Part shown: positions 1-11,867 of the stretch, one piece after another
How positions within the stretch are numbered: position 1 is the stretch's first letter
How the letters are laid out: each line of letters begins with the position of its first letter
Origin: Cadophora sp. MPI-SDFR-AT-0126
Taxonomy: Eukaryota > Ascomycota > Leotiomycetes > Helotiales > Ploettnerulaceae
Assembly: GCA_020747065.1 (NCBI GenBank)
Contig: JAGMVK010000009.1
Location: 1,674,001 to 1,738,000, forward strand
Length of the DNA stretch: 64,000 bases
Direction: 5' to 3'
Translations under genes and position numbers: made by a program
The notes under the pieces: generated by a model
What the model was told of the DNA's origin: nothing
Seen by the model: only the letters and a program-made list of their open reading frames with translations
Databases searched by the model: none

Positions 1-3000
1 TGTAGGTGTTGCAGGTAGTTTTCTGAATGCCCGTGTAGGAGGTGTGGGAGCAAAGCCAGCTTGGGTGGCATTACTAGGGTTGGTACTTCCTGTGAGAGAC
101 CCTGATGAGAGAACGTTGCTACTGCTCGAAGCGAGGGTGAAGTTGTTGCTTCCAAGTCCGTCGAACCTGGCGTTAGTGGCATCAGTTAAGCCAAAAGCTT
201 TCTTCCTAGAATCCAACTCTGCCGCTGCCCGCCCAAGAATGACAGTAGCTTTCGATCGTCTCTTAGCCTCCTTACTCTCCGCACCTTCAACCTTGCTATC
301 GGCTTCCTCGACTTTACTCATCGCTTCGGCAATATGGTCTGGGAGGTGCAGTTCGTCGAGAAGAGGGTATTCTTCTTTTAAAGTAGCGAGCTCGGCATGG
401 AGGGTGAAGGCGTTGGCCCGGAGGGTGCGGATTCGCTCGTCGGCCACTTTGCTGGTGTGTTTCTCTTTGGCTTGTTTTACGCTGATAAGGAGTCAGTATC
501 TATGTATTATGCGTTGAATACTATCAATGATAAGATCAAAGTCTACTTACCCAAGAAGATTACCAGCCTTATCAATCGCCGCCCGTTCCTGCTCTTCCGC
601 CTCCCTCTTATGAGTTTTACGCGGATGTGTCTGAGTCTCTACTTGCTGGAAATGCGTTCCAGCATTCGCGGCAGTGTCAGCCAATTTCTGGAGGGTCGCA
701 TGAGCTTCTCTGAAATCAGGAAGACGTCTTTTGAATTCAGAGAGTGCTGCATGTAGAGCAGCGCTGTGGCAGGCTGGACCGCTAGATACCATGACTGTGG
801 AGGCGCTCTGGACAGGGGCATTCGGTGGAACGCGGCCAGCGGCGAGGCGAGGTGGATCACAAACATGTTCATGGAAATGCTCATGGATGTCTCTGAAATG
901 ATCCACGATGTCTTGCCTTCTATAATTGTCGAATGTCGTTTGGCAGAAATGGCACTTAGCCTCGCCAGCAAGGTCATAATACTGGTCCGTCGGAGAGCCA
1001 CCAGCATTATCACTTCCTTTCTCGAGTCGTACCAGCATCCGCTCACGAGCTAGTACGGCTTGTTCTTTGGCGCTTACTTCGTTCTGGTGATAAAGAATAT
1101 TGACTCGACCGGCGGCGCTTTTGAGCCTTTGGTCTTCCGCAGCTACAATTAATTAGTCTACTGAGCATTGAAAATGGACTTTATCATGTACGCACCTTGA
1201 GACAACTCATGGGTCTCTGTCACAGCTGAGGCAGGCTCCCGACGATAACACTCATTATTATGAGAAGTCGATTCAAGAGCCGAAAGACTCGCAAGATGTT
1301 TGCCACATCGCTTACAATAATTCCCTGAACCACCATTGGGGACTCTACAACGCCTGAAATGTGACTGTTGCTCTTGGGGACCGAGGAGAGCAAGATTAAG
1401 TCCGCATCGGATACAGAAATATCCACTGCCGCATGATTTATGCTCTTTGCGCTTTTCCGAAATTGGTGTTTTTCTTCTCCCACAGCTCTGACAGTGGATT
1501 GGATCCGGTGCTCCATGCTCTCGGACTGGTGTGTTGCGTGTACAAACGCGACCATGGTGGGCGCTTTCGGCAGGTGTACATGCTAGCACGTCAAAGCCGC
1601 AGCGGTCACAAAATTTGAGTGCACCGGGGACATGACTGGCGATGTGGGTGGTGACATCTTCTGCGGAGCTACTTTTTAGGTCAAGGTTACAGATTGGACA
1701 TCTCGTGTCGTCCCAGAAATGTTTAATGTCTTCGCTTTCTCTCTTGGCAAAGTCTGCGAGAAGATGCTGTTTCTTTTGCGCAATGGTGAAGAGAGCCCAG
1801 TTTTCTCCGCACATTGGACATCTTCCAATGGAATTGAGCAGATCCATATGGCTTTTATAATGTGCCATCTTGGCATCGTTGTCGTATGCTTTGAACGTTT
1901 CTGAGCATATTGGACAGCCCATCTCCCTCTCGAGGACATGGTTCAGGAGTTTCCGATTCTCCTTACGAAGCTGGAGGATATCCGTTGGAGTGAGGTGCTG
2001 TATAAACACAGTTGGCATGCTTGGTCCCGCGGTGATTGCGAGCTCTAAATTATCACCATACAGTGGAGCTGTGGGGGCAAAGCCGGGCTCTATGACCGAC
2101 TGATCTTGAGTCCAAGACCTTTGTTGCAACTGGTTTTGGGCTGTGTGATTGAGCATCCATGCGTCGAATTTCGGAACCTCGGAAGTTCTGAAGATAGGAG
2201 GCTTCGCACCAGGTATACGACGGGCTTCGTAAGGAGGTTGCGCTACTGGTGGTGGCCCGTCAGTACTCTCGAAATTATGATTCTCGATGCCACTGTGATC
2301 GTGAGTGAAGCTAATGTGAGCGCTAGCATGTTTTGGTGTTTTAGGGCCGGCTTTAAGGAGACCTCGAATAGACGATTTGGTGACGGGCATGTCACAAATA
2401 CCCCACGGATCACTAGAGTCGCGTACTGCTTGAAAGTTAGTGTGTAGTTGAAGTATGAGAGTTCTGCGACACGTACTGCATTGAATCCCATCATTAAGTA
2501 TTACTCTCAACTCGTTGTTGTGAAAGTAGTCGAATATGTGTTTGCGCCACTCATCTTCGGTTGTGGAACTGTTTACAACGAATCGCTGGTTTCGCTTAGC
2601 GACGATGATTTCGAAATTTTCTGTAAATAAATCATCGCCATGTTCGGATAACGTTGAAAATGCGGTCCTGAAAGATTGTAGTGTTGCATCCTCTGTGGCA
2701 TCCCACTGGAAGGTCTGGCCTTGGTTATCGTCCATGTCCATGTCGGCGGTGTCAGTGGTGATCTGCTCTGTAACGGTGAAATGCTTCCACTCAGGCCGAA
2801 ACCAGATGCAACGTACCGATTCGGTGATATCCTCGCTCTGAATCCATGATTCTAAAGCGCCGGGTATGTCACCACTATGAGCATAGTCGAATAGACGAGA
2901 CTTACCGTCTCCCTCGCGGTCGGCTGCTGAGATCCATACTCTGAACTGATCCGGCAATGACAATGCTGGCTTGTCAGAGTCATCATGGTCCAGAAGAACC

Positions 3001-6000
3001 GTTCTGGACAGTTCTCGAATCGCTCTTGCAAGGCCGCAAAAGTCTCCGCGTTGAAAGGTGCTGTATCTCTCGGTGCCAGGGAGGCGAATGCCAACATCTT
3101 CAGCTAGTGCTAAACCGGGAGGGGGCAAACTCTCGCACACGGCAAATCCGTCGGCGTTGTAGTTGTCAATCTTTTTGTTGACGGCATTGTAAAATTGTTC
3201 TGTTACTTCCATTCCTCCGAACCCCAAAGGCGTGTTCAACAGTGTGACATCTTGAGCTGGACGAGGTACATCAACAGGATAATGTACCAACATGGCTGAA
3301 AAGAAATCGTCCTGGATCTGATTCATTCCATATCGACTATCACGGGGAGTTGGAAGCTTCCAGTACGATTCCCTATCTTTGCCCCTGAGTACAACGTAGT
3401 TCGAAATGCTCTTTGGCGGTGTGAGATCTTTCGAGGAGATCTTGTCGCATTTGCGGACGAATACAGGCCACGGATACTCGGCAGTTCCAGGAATGTTTTT
3501 GATTTGTTCTTCAAACTGCTCAGAGCATGTGGCCTCAGATACCTTGATAACTGTCGGAGGACTCTTATGATGCAAGTCAACTGTGAATGACCAGCCTTTG
3601 TACCCTCCATGAAGACCAAGGAGCACACGGGCGCCTGCCTGGAATGACTCGGCATTCTTCTCCACCTTGACCTTCCCTCCATATCCATAGATATACGCTG
3701 GGCTGGTAGAGATAGTGGAACTAGCAGTAGTAGAATTTGTGTCCCTCGTCGGCTCTGATCCCTGCATGACTTGGTCTGGCGTGGTTCTGAAAGGAGGCCG
3801 CATAGTCGGCGATGGGAAAGTTGGCGGCGGTTTGAAGGGAAGGACATTGAATGCTGTAAAGCTTGCGACTGGATTCTCGTTGGAAGGACGAACGACAATA
3901 TTCCAATCGGCTTCGCCACGGAAGAGGCGCGGCCGGACGTCCTCCTCAAATTTCTTCTCTAACGAAGCCTTAGTGATCTGAATCGTGTGGCTAAAGTCGA
4001 GGGCACGAGATGCGCCATCAACACGGTCCAACTGGTTCGAGTAGAGATCAACGGCAAATTCCCAATCCGAATGGGGATCTATGCCTAGGAGTCTCAATGC
4101 CCGGTTGCGGAAGCTTTGGCTTTTTGGCTTGATTTCACGACCCTCCTTGTTCCGATAGATTGTTGCAATTTCCCGTGTCTTCCTAGCCTGCAACGAAGAC
4201 ATGGCCTGCGATGCTTTTCGGGGCTTATCCCCCGGAGGCCAATGACTAGGTGGTTGTATGGTGGTCTCGTGTACAACAACAGTCCAACTTGTCTGCTGGA
4301 ACACGCGCCTCTGGATGGCCATGTATTGACGCAGATTTGCCGTCAAGGGAAAAAGTATAGAGTGATCAAGTGGTGTCGCCCATTTGGTACTTGCATCATC
4401 AAGTTCGTTGAGATACAGGCTCACGGTCACTGATCTTGAACATCCTGGTAACAATACTTTGATGGAGCCAGTAAACGATTCTGCGCTGTCCTCGAACGGC
4501 TGTGATAATTCAATTGGGTATGCAACTACCTTGCCAGCTGCTTTTACCTTTGGTGCCGCCTGCCCTGGCTTACTGAGCGCTGGAGTGTCTGATGGTAAAT
4601 GCGTCACATCCTTGTGGTTTAGGGGGCGCCCTTTCGGCAATTTCGCCAAATTCAGCACATCAGTGTTGCGGGGCCCCCGTGCTGGAATGCTGAAGGTACC
4701 AGTGAACTTTTCGCCATTCATTCGAAGATGATAATAGTCCACAGATAGGGCCCAATTCTCGTCTGAAATTCTGGCCTGCACGTAAGACTGGAACGTCTTT
4801 TCGAAGTCATTTTTGGAGATAATGAAGCTTCTCACGAAAGGTTTGTTCGGTGTCTTCTTGTATCGCACCGAATTCTCGAATTGGTCGACAACAATGGTCC
4901 ACTCTGAGCCTGGGTCCAGATCGAGAGCCTTGAGCGCAGCTTTTCGAAAATCATCCGCGGAAACCTCATCGTCGACAGCTTTGAGCTTGATACTTGCGCC
5001 ATATCGACTGTACAGATAGCGATAAGAGTTTCCGCCTCCGCCACGTAGCTGGAGCGGAGATCCAGTTGGCTGTATAGGCACTCGAGCGTATTGACGACGG
5101 CCAGCGCTTCCATGCTGGATACTGATTTGCTCAAGCTGTCCAGGTGTTGGTTCGGCTGGCTGGAAGGTGCTTTGCGTCTTTGGTTTAGGTCCTGCTTTGC
5201 ATTAGCGGACAGAGAAAGATACTCTGACACATCAACATGGCTTACTACGAAGCATTGGGAAGCCGTAACTCCTCTCATGGTAACAATCGAGAAACTCGAG
5301 TGGCTTTTCTGACCAGAGGATTCTTTGGACCCTCGGGATTTCCATCTCGTCGTCTTCGGGATCATCGCCTTTGTCCTTGGCACAGTTCAAGACGTTCACA
5401 TAAGTCATTGGTTCGATAGGCAAGCCGAAGTGTAACATCGCCAGCTTTGTAGCGAGGTTATCGTGCGTATTTCTGAAACGACCATCGGCTCCCAACGCCT
5501 GCTTGTAGAGAACCGTGTTCTCTTTCTGCATTTCCAAAACCAGACCCTGGGTATTTGGTGGTATAAGTTGCAACTCCTCAAAGCTGTTTGCCTTGATTCC
5601 AAGGTTTCGTAGGGCATCCAGTACAATGGATTTCTCTCCTTGGAGGATTCTCACAACTTCGTTTCGCTTCTCGACCCATGCTTGATCAGTTTCTTCGATA
5701 TCTGGATTGAATGGATCGTTCGTAGCCTCGGCATTGCGCACGATCCTCTTGATGTCTGCAATTGCACTTGCCTCATCGACAAACCGTGCCGTCCTCCGTT
5801 GCTGCTCTGCGCGCTCCTCTGCGGTAGGAGGTGGAGGGGATGGCGTTGGACTCCCTACATACCTCTCGGGGTCGTATACTGGCTGTGAGGATGCGAATGG
5901 ATTCCAGAAGCCTCGTCTTGATTTTTGCGCAGGTCCTTTGCTGTCGCTATCATTCCCAGTACCTCGTTTCTTGCTTATCCGAGTTGAGCGATTTCTGGAA

Positions 6001-6026
6001 CCACCTGGTGGAGGATCTCTCGCCAT
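1..6026 (-). CDS. Very large C2H2 zinc-finger protein, 3' end beyond window
   Basis: Four exons: 6026-5246, 5191-1196, 1142-551, 481-1 (open at the edge). The three introns (54, 53 and 69 nt) have GTAAGC, GTGCGT and GTAAGT donors, CTAAT/CTGAC branch sites and matching phases, giving at least 1,950 codons. The N-terminus is basic and proline-rich (NLS-like) followed by a charged helical stretch. Residues about 317-412, 495-569, 604-695 and 760-842 look like four diverged copies of one ~90-residue module (see findings). From about residue 1,360 to 1,570 come several CxxC...H/C fingers (CPICSETF, CPMCGENW, CPICNLDL, CDRCGFDV, CIRCGLNL, CKRCGKHL), and another, CHFCQTTF, lies in exon 3 after a coiled-coil-like Glu/Gln/Arg stretch. 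Exon 4 is coiled-coil then Ser/Asn-rich. No enzyme domain is recognised; nucleic-acid or protein binding is an inference. Homology outside the fingers is unknown. Confidence 0.8.
482..550 (-). other. Intron 3 of the C2H2 gene
   Basis: GTAAGT donor at 550, acceptor TATCAG ending at 482 after a TACTGACT branch-like site. Joining 551 to 481 makes a Gly codon and keeps both flanking frames open to the window edge. Confidence 0.8.
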
Positions 6027-7495
6027 GATCGGTGAAGCTGGTTAGATGAGACAAAAGTTGTTGACATATGAGACATGGTCGGGGGGAGAAAAGAAAAAAG
6101 GAAATCATTACACGGCATACTTTGAGACCATTCAAAACTGGTCACATTCCTGATACCATTGATGCGGGATACTTAGCGACACTTGGGGGACCAAGGAACA
6201 AAGAAAGCATTCGAAAGAGTGGTACATTTGTAAGACAATTGAAAGCGTGAACCATAAGCTTATTTCGAATTCGAAGCAGCCGAAAGCGGTTCAAACTAAA
6301 CCGTATCGCGATGTTTGCAGACCTGTCATGTCCATGATGTCCATGATGAAGCATCCGAGAAGAGGATGGCCGTGAACTGTCCATTCCAACCATTGTGAGG
6401 AATGGCTGTGGGCAGCTGTATCGAATCTTCTTATTCCTGTTTGACTATCTCGAGGTTGATTGGTTTCGTTAAGGTAATGGGTCGAGGCATTGTTTTCGGT
6501 CACCGTACTATGCCCGATTGTTTCTCTTGAAGAAAGGGATTTTGTCGATAATGAAAGAAGAGGAAGGTTGCGTCCCAAGACAAATGTAGAGTGATTGCGG
6601 GATCCACGTGACTCGCTTATCTGCCCCTATTCTGCCGTGCCTGCCCGCCTGCCTTCTCTCATCTTCAATCGTTCTTCTTCCTACCTACTTGAACTCAGCC
6701 ATCGTTCCAATGATGACCTCCTGGAGTCTCTCAAGAAATGCCATCCTGCATACGAGTCTTCCCACCGCATCCGACATCTTTATTTATCTCCACGGCCATC
6801 ATCGGTCACAGCGTCGGCATGCTTCGCGTTCTGCATTTTGCTCATGCAAGATGATGGCCACGTGAAGCAGGACTCGGTTACCAGAATCGGGTCTTACGAG
6901 ATCCCCAGTCCCATTCTACCATCCTGCCGCAATGCGGCGTTCAATCAAGCATTACTGTACCCACTGCACCCTGATCGCTTTAGTGGAGAGGCTGGAGCCG
7001 TTTCATGCGGGGTACTATGATGTACATATACCCAGGCGCCATCGTATACCTCTCTTGAGAGACGAGATGCAGCCGTCTCGGTCTCGCTTCTTCGCATCTT
7101 TGTCGACGTACTGTTGGCAGCCATGGATTAATGAGCAAACTACACAGCTCGCTTCTCACTTTCTTAAATTCGCAGTCCGCTTTTCAAGGCTCAACTGCCA
7201 CTTCATTAAGAAGTAAGGCACAGTTGTCGTCAATTGCCGAATGGCGTCAGATTCTCTTGGTCTCCCGTAAGCACTCATGTGCTCCTCAAATCTTACGAGA
7301 ACTGGATGATCGTTTCGTACCGAGGGTCCACTTGGATGTATTTCCATGCTGCAAATTATGTCGCTGGCTCTTATTGTTTTCAGGGATATCTAACTGTGAT
7401 TGCCGCAGTGACTGAGTATAAGATGATCTACACCTCCCTCCTCCCGGGAAGCCTGCTCGGTCCAACTCGTATAACATCCGTTGCGCTCTCTCAAT
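6027..7495. other. Intergenic, no gene seen
   Basis: Shared upstream region of the divergent C2H2 gene (minus) and FAD oxidase (plus). Several open frames of 60-140 codons lie here but none has recognisable motifs, splice support or a conserved-looking composition. No clear TATA box was found near the oxidase start. Confidence 0.5.
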
Positions 7496-9470
7496 ATGTT
7501 GAGATTTATCCTCCTCGCTCTCTGTCTTTTCAGGCTCCCTGTTTCTGCCTCTCCCCAAACCTACACCAAAATCGTCCAATGCCTATCGGCCTCCAACATC
7601 CCACAAGCCTACCCCGGAACACCTTCCTTCACAGAGCTCATCATTCCCCTCAACCTCCGTTTAAACTACACGCCTATCGCCCTCGCCCTCCCCACCACAG
7701 TCCCGCAAGTCCAAGCCGCAGTCAAATGCGCCGTCAAACTAGGCGTGAAAGTAAATCCACGCTCTGGGGGTCACAGTTATGCATCTCATAGTATTGGAGG
7801 TGAAGACGGGCATTTGGTCGTGGATTTGAGGTATTTCAGAGAGACAGTCGTGGATAGGAAGACGAATGTTGCGGCAGTTGGACCGGGTGCTAGATTGGGG
7901 AATGTGGCTGTGGCGCTCTTTGAGCAGGGTGAGAGGGCGATGGCTCATGGGGTTTGCCCTGGGTGTGTACTCAATCCCCCTTCTCCTTACATTCTCGTTC
8001 GAAGCGACAGTATGAATTTTAGGAAGTCTTTTGTTGACATCATCCCGCAGTGTAGGAGTTGGCGGGCACGTCTTACACGGTGGCCAGGGCTACAGTACCC
8101 ACACCCACGGCCTCCTCCTAGACTTCCTCCTCTCCGCCGAAGTCGTCCTTGCAGATGGTTCTCTGGTAACAGCCTCCACCACCCAAAACAGTGAGCTCTT
8201 CTGGGCTCTCCGCGGTGCAGGCATGTCCTTCGGGATCGTCACCTCCTTCAAATTCCGCACCATTGCCGCACCACCCGAGAATATCCTCTTCTACTACCCG
8301 TACCTCTGGGACCAAGCCCAGGCCCGTGCCGGTTGGGAAGCCTGGCAGCAGTACTGCGGTGGGTTCACGGAGCCGATCATCCCGAGGGAGATGAACATTC
8401 GTTGGGTTGTGGTGAATGCTGACAGTGAGCACATGATATTCCTGCTTGAGGGTGCGTTTCACGGTTCCGAAGCGGATTTCCTGGTGGCCATTGCGCCGTT
8501 GTTGAGTGCGTTGGAGAAGGTGGGTGGTTTGCAGGCCGATATTAGGGGAACGGGACCGCATAGCTTGGGGTGGTTGGATTCGCTGCTTTATGCGAATAAT
8601 AATGATTTGTTCAACGAGCAAGGTACTGGGGAGACTTTGGAGAGTCCGCTGAATTATACTGCTGTAAGTCCAATCTCTGCTCTTGTTCTCATAACAATTG
8701 AACACTAACTCCCAGACCGCTAGCATTCAACATTCGTAAGTTCTTCCTCTCTCATTCATATCCCAGAAGACGCGAAACAGCACCTGACCAAAGAAATTCG
8801 TAGTTCACCAAAAGCCTGATGACAGATAATCTCTCCACCGCCGGAATCGACGCCTTCATAAACCAACTCTACACAACCGGTCCCACGAGTCCAGTCGTAC
8901 GTTTTTACCTTTCCATTACCCCCATCCAACCCCTCCGTACCCCATCTCCCATCACCCTCTCAACATTCCTTCTAACCACATCCCATCCCATCCAGGGCTG
9001 GTATTTCATAATCTACACCCAAGGCGGCCCGACATCCATCCTCACCCAACCCCCCTTCTCCTCTCCCTCAACATCCTACGCTCATCGCACTTCCCTCTAC
9101 GAATGGCAACTCGTCGCCCAAGTCGCCGCACCCCCCTTCCCCTCCATAGGAATAGACTGGCTCAACGCTTTCGTGGACGCGATTCTAGACGTCGAGGAAA
9201 GATCAGGCGAGAAGAAGAAGGTGTTGGGCATGTATTACAATTATGCGGATCCGAGTTTGGGGGGGAGGGAGGCGGGTGAGAGATATGTGGGTTTTTCTGC
9301 TTTTGTTTCGTTTTTGTTGGGTTTCGTTTCTTGTGACTTTAAAGATCGTTGGGGTATTGCTAGAGCTGATATATATGATTTCACAGTGGCTCCAGAACTA
9401 CCCCCGCCTGCAAGCTATTAAGAAGAAAGTCGATCCGAGGTCTGTATTTATGAATCCGCAGACAGTCTGA
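7496..9470 (+). CDS. Secreted FAD-linked oxidase, berberine-bridge enzyme family
   Basis: Six exons: 7496-7962, 8051-8663, 8724-8735, 8804-8896, 8996-9286, 9387-9470, giving 519 aa, the usual size for the family. The ATG at 7496 begins a signal peptide (MLRFILLALCLFRLPVSAS). The FAD-binding (PCMH) fold shows the flavin-binding motif NPRSGGHSY, then GVGGHVLHGGQG, whose first Gly-Val is made by joining exons 1 and 2, and a C-terminal BBE tail (NYPRLQAIKKKVDP). Such enzymes oxidise alcohols, sugars or specialised metabolites with covalently bound flavin; the His of GGHSY is the usual attachment residue, and the substrate cannot be told. Exon 3 is only 12 nt. The 99-nt intron 8897-8995 has no in-frame stop, so it could be retained. 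No other biosynthetic genes adjoin, so a metabolite cluster is not evident. Confidence 0.9.
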
Positions 9471-10086
9471 CTTAGGGGGTGGATCCTGTAGCAAGGCCCT
9501 ATGATTAAGCGAAGAACGCTAAAATTTGTATCTTATTTTAAAAGTAACAATTTTTAACTTGTACTATGATATATTTATCTTTTAAAATCTAAAGTTAATT
9601 TAATATTGTAGACTTTAATATTATATGACAACTTAAAATAAGTATTTAGAATAAAAAAAGAAGGTTTATTAATATTCTTATTATTTTAATCCAGTAGTGT
9701 AGGACAGGTAACTACTCTAGCGCTGTTCACTTAATACTGTATTAATGGCAGTTGAGGGAATGTACAAAACTTAAGTCCAAAACCTCTTTACTAATACTGC
9801 GGTGCCCTTAAACTGAATGACCGTATAACCTGCCGCGACACGTTTGCGTTTGGTTTGTCAAGAACGAGAAAACTTTCGACCACATTGACTCAGACATAAG
9901 AACACTTCCCCTCAGCCGTATTCATACGGCTTAACACTCCAAGCGCAGAATATGATATCAAAATAGGGATGGTGCTATGTAACAGGTCTCAATGGGATTG
10001 ACTCTTTGTAAGTGGATTCCCTCTCAGCGAAATCGAATTCAAGAATGCTTTACGATATCCTGCTTCAACAGATAAAATGATCGCCT
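9471..10086. other. Intergenic with very AT-rich block
   Basis: About 9521-9692 is extremely AT-rich with almost no G or C and lies between normal-composition DNA. It resembles the AT-biased relics left by repeat-induced point mutation of transposons, but no coding remnant can be read in it. No gene seen. Confidence 0.5.
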
Positions 10087-11176
10087 CTAACTTGGCTTGG
10101 TCGCATCAGTGCTTCCAATGAAAACAACCTCAACAGCAGCGAATCTGATGGTGTCAGCAGGTCAAGTCCCAGATATGGGTGTGAAAGAACTCACGCAGCA
10201 GTAGCAGCAAATATCTCAATCCTCTTGGCTGAAGTACCAAAGGTCAGGGCAGCTGCAAACACAAATGTCATGCCGATCATGATTCCAATCCGCTTTAAAA
10301 TATGCGTTTCAAAATACAGAGCGAGAACGGCTAGAGCTGGAAGCATTGACGATAGAAGCGTGACCAGAACTTTGGTTGTGTTTTTCAACCCGGAATATTC
10401 TATGAGACCCATCTTTGCGTTTGCGTTATGCTGATGATCATGTTAGAATGCTAGGAGAATGTCCTAACGGGAGTGCTTACTTTGATCCGACGACCTAGGA
10501 GATGGTTATAATGGGTGATTATCCAGTCAATAATGCGACCCGTTGTAGCATCTGAGTCCGACCTTTCGGCTCCCATCACGAAGTATTCATCAACATCAGA
10601 TGCGCTCCAGGTAAGCCGTTCCGATCCGCGAAGGAAAGACTGCCCTTCTGCCGGATCCAGTCCTCTCAGCCATCTCTGGATAAAGTGAAGTTCCGCCTTA
10701 TGTGGACTCGTCAATGTTGCAACTTTTGAAAGCTCTAGAAGAGTTTTGTCTATCAATGCTCATCAGCGTTCAATTCTCCTTATTACAAGCAAAAGCTTAC
10801 TGTATTTTTCCAGTGTGAATTCGATCTTGCCAAGCAGTTCAGTTAAGTCATAATCCTTACAGCTGCCCATTTCAAAGAAATCCTGTAAGAGGATTGGGGT
10901 GCCGTTCTCGTTCGACTTGAAGGACTCTCTCAGCCGATCTTCGAGCTCTACAAGCTCAGCCTGTATTCTTAGCAAGTTGAAAAGATTCAATGATCGAAAT
11001 CGCCGGAATATCGCAGTCTGGCTGTATTGCGCCATCATGTCTGCTAGTTTTGGATAGCCAGGTGCCTCAATTGCCTCGAAAGCCCCCATCTTCTCCTCCT
11101 TTGGAGCTTTCTTGGTTCCATCTTCAGCGCGTGTCCCAGCCTCGTCTCCAGATGTGTTTTTGACTTTATCGGCCAT
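10087..11176 (-). CDS. DUF6594-domain membrane protein
   Basis: Four exons: 11176-10801, 10749-10481, 10430-10195, 10144-10087; introns of 51, 50 and 50 nt with GTAAGC or GTGAGT donors and phases that fit, giving 312 aa. After a charged Lys/Glu/Thr-rich leader comes the family signature GYPKLADMM followed by IFRRFRSLN and LLRIQAELVELE, then a helical middle and two C-terminal hydrophobic segments (around VLVTLLSSMLPALAVLALYF and IGIMIGMTFVFAAALTFG). The last small exon completes the typical family ending FAAVEVVFIG. DUF6594 is common in ascomycetes and its function is unknown; two to three C-terminal membrane helices are usual. It is divergent from the retropepsin-like gene 690 bp away, so shared regulation is possible but not shown. 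Confidence 0.85.
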
Positions 11177-11867
11177 GCGAAGGAGCTTTGATGTGGATGC
11201 GGTCTCTATCAGCGTTGTGCGGCTGGCTAAAACTCCACAGATTTCTTTCTTCAGCCTGCCTGCACACAGATCCTTTCCTGTTTTTGAGTTGCAGAGCGTA
11301 GTTTACAAGTTTCCTGATGAAAAGGGACGAATGTCCTTGAGTAAGTATCTACTGAACAAAGGCGAGGCCGTACTGTGGCTTAGCAGAAAAGGCTGGCATA
11401 GCAGACTTGGAACGGGGCGAAGCTCAGGCGGCTTCTTATGTTGAGGGAATCGAGGCGGACATGGCTGTCTTCTGTTGGCTTTGTTCCAGTGTAACTGCAT
11501 CGAAAGGCATTGTAGTACGTTCCGCTTCCGACTTTCCAGTCGGTTGATTGGTGGTGGCTTTCTTCTTGCGTTCCAGGCTTTTCAGTAGTGGGCGCCTCCG
11601 ACTTCAGCTCGATGCAGGACAGAATTGTTGACCAATGTTCACCAAGCGTCCCCCTTCCTGCCTTCTGATGGAGTCACAGAGCCGAGCGTGTGAGGTCCCA
11701 TTAGCATTGGACAAAAAGAGTAGATCCGCCTTGCTAACTGACTTCTTACCAGTTATATGTCCAGGTTACAATCGTTGGTTCCGATACTTTTCAAGTACAG
11801 CTTTACGGCATTCCAGTAACACTTCAATCTTGTCAATTATCCTATCTCGCAATTCGTTCAAAACATC
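11177..11867. other. Divergent intergenic region
   Basis: 690 bp between the start codons of the DUF6594 gene and the STAND-N/retropepsin gene; it must hold both promoters. No coding remnant or clear TATA box was recognised. Confidence 0.5.

Noticed and set aside
6595..7020. 141-codon plus-strand open frame between the C2H2 gene and the oxidase
   Set aside because: No ATG-context, motif or splice evidence; other frames nearby are equally open.
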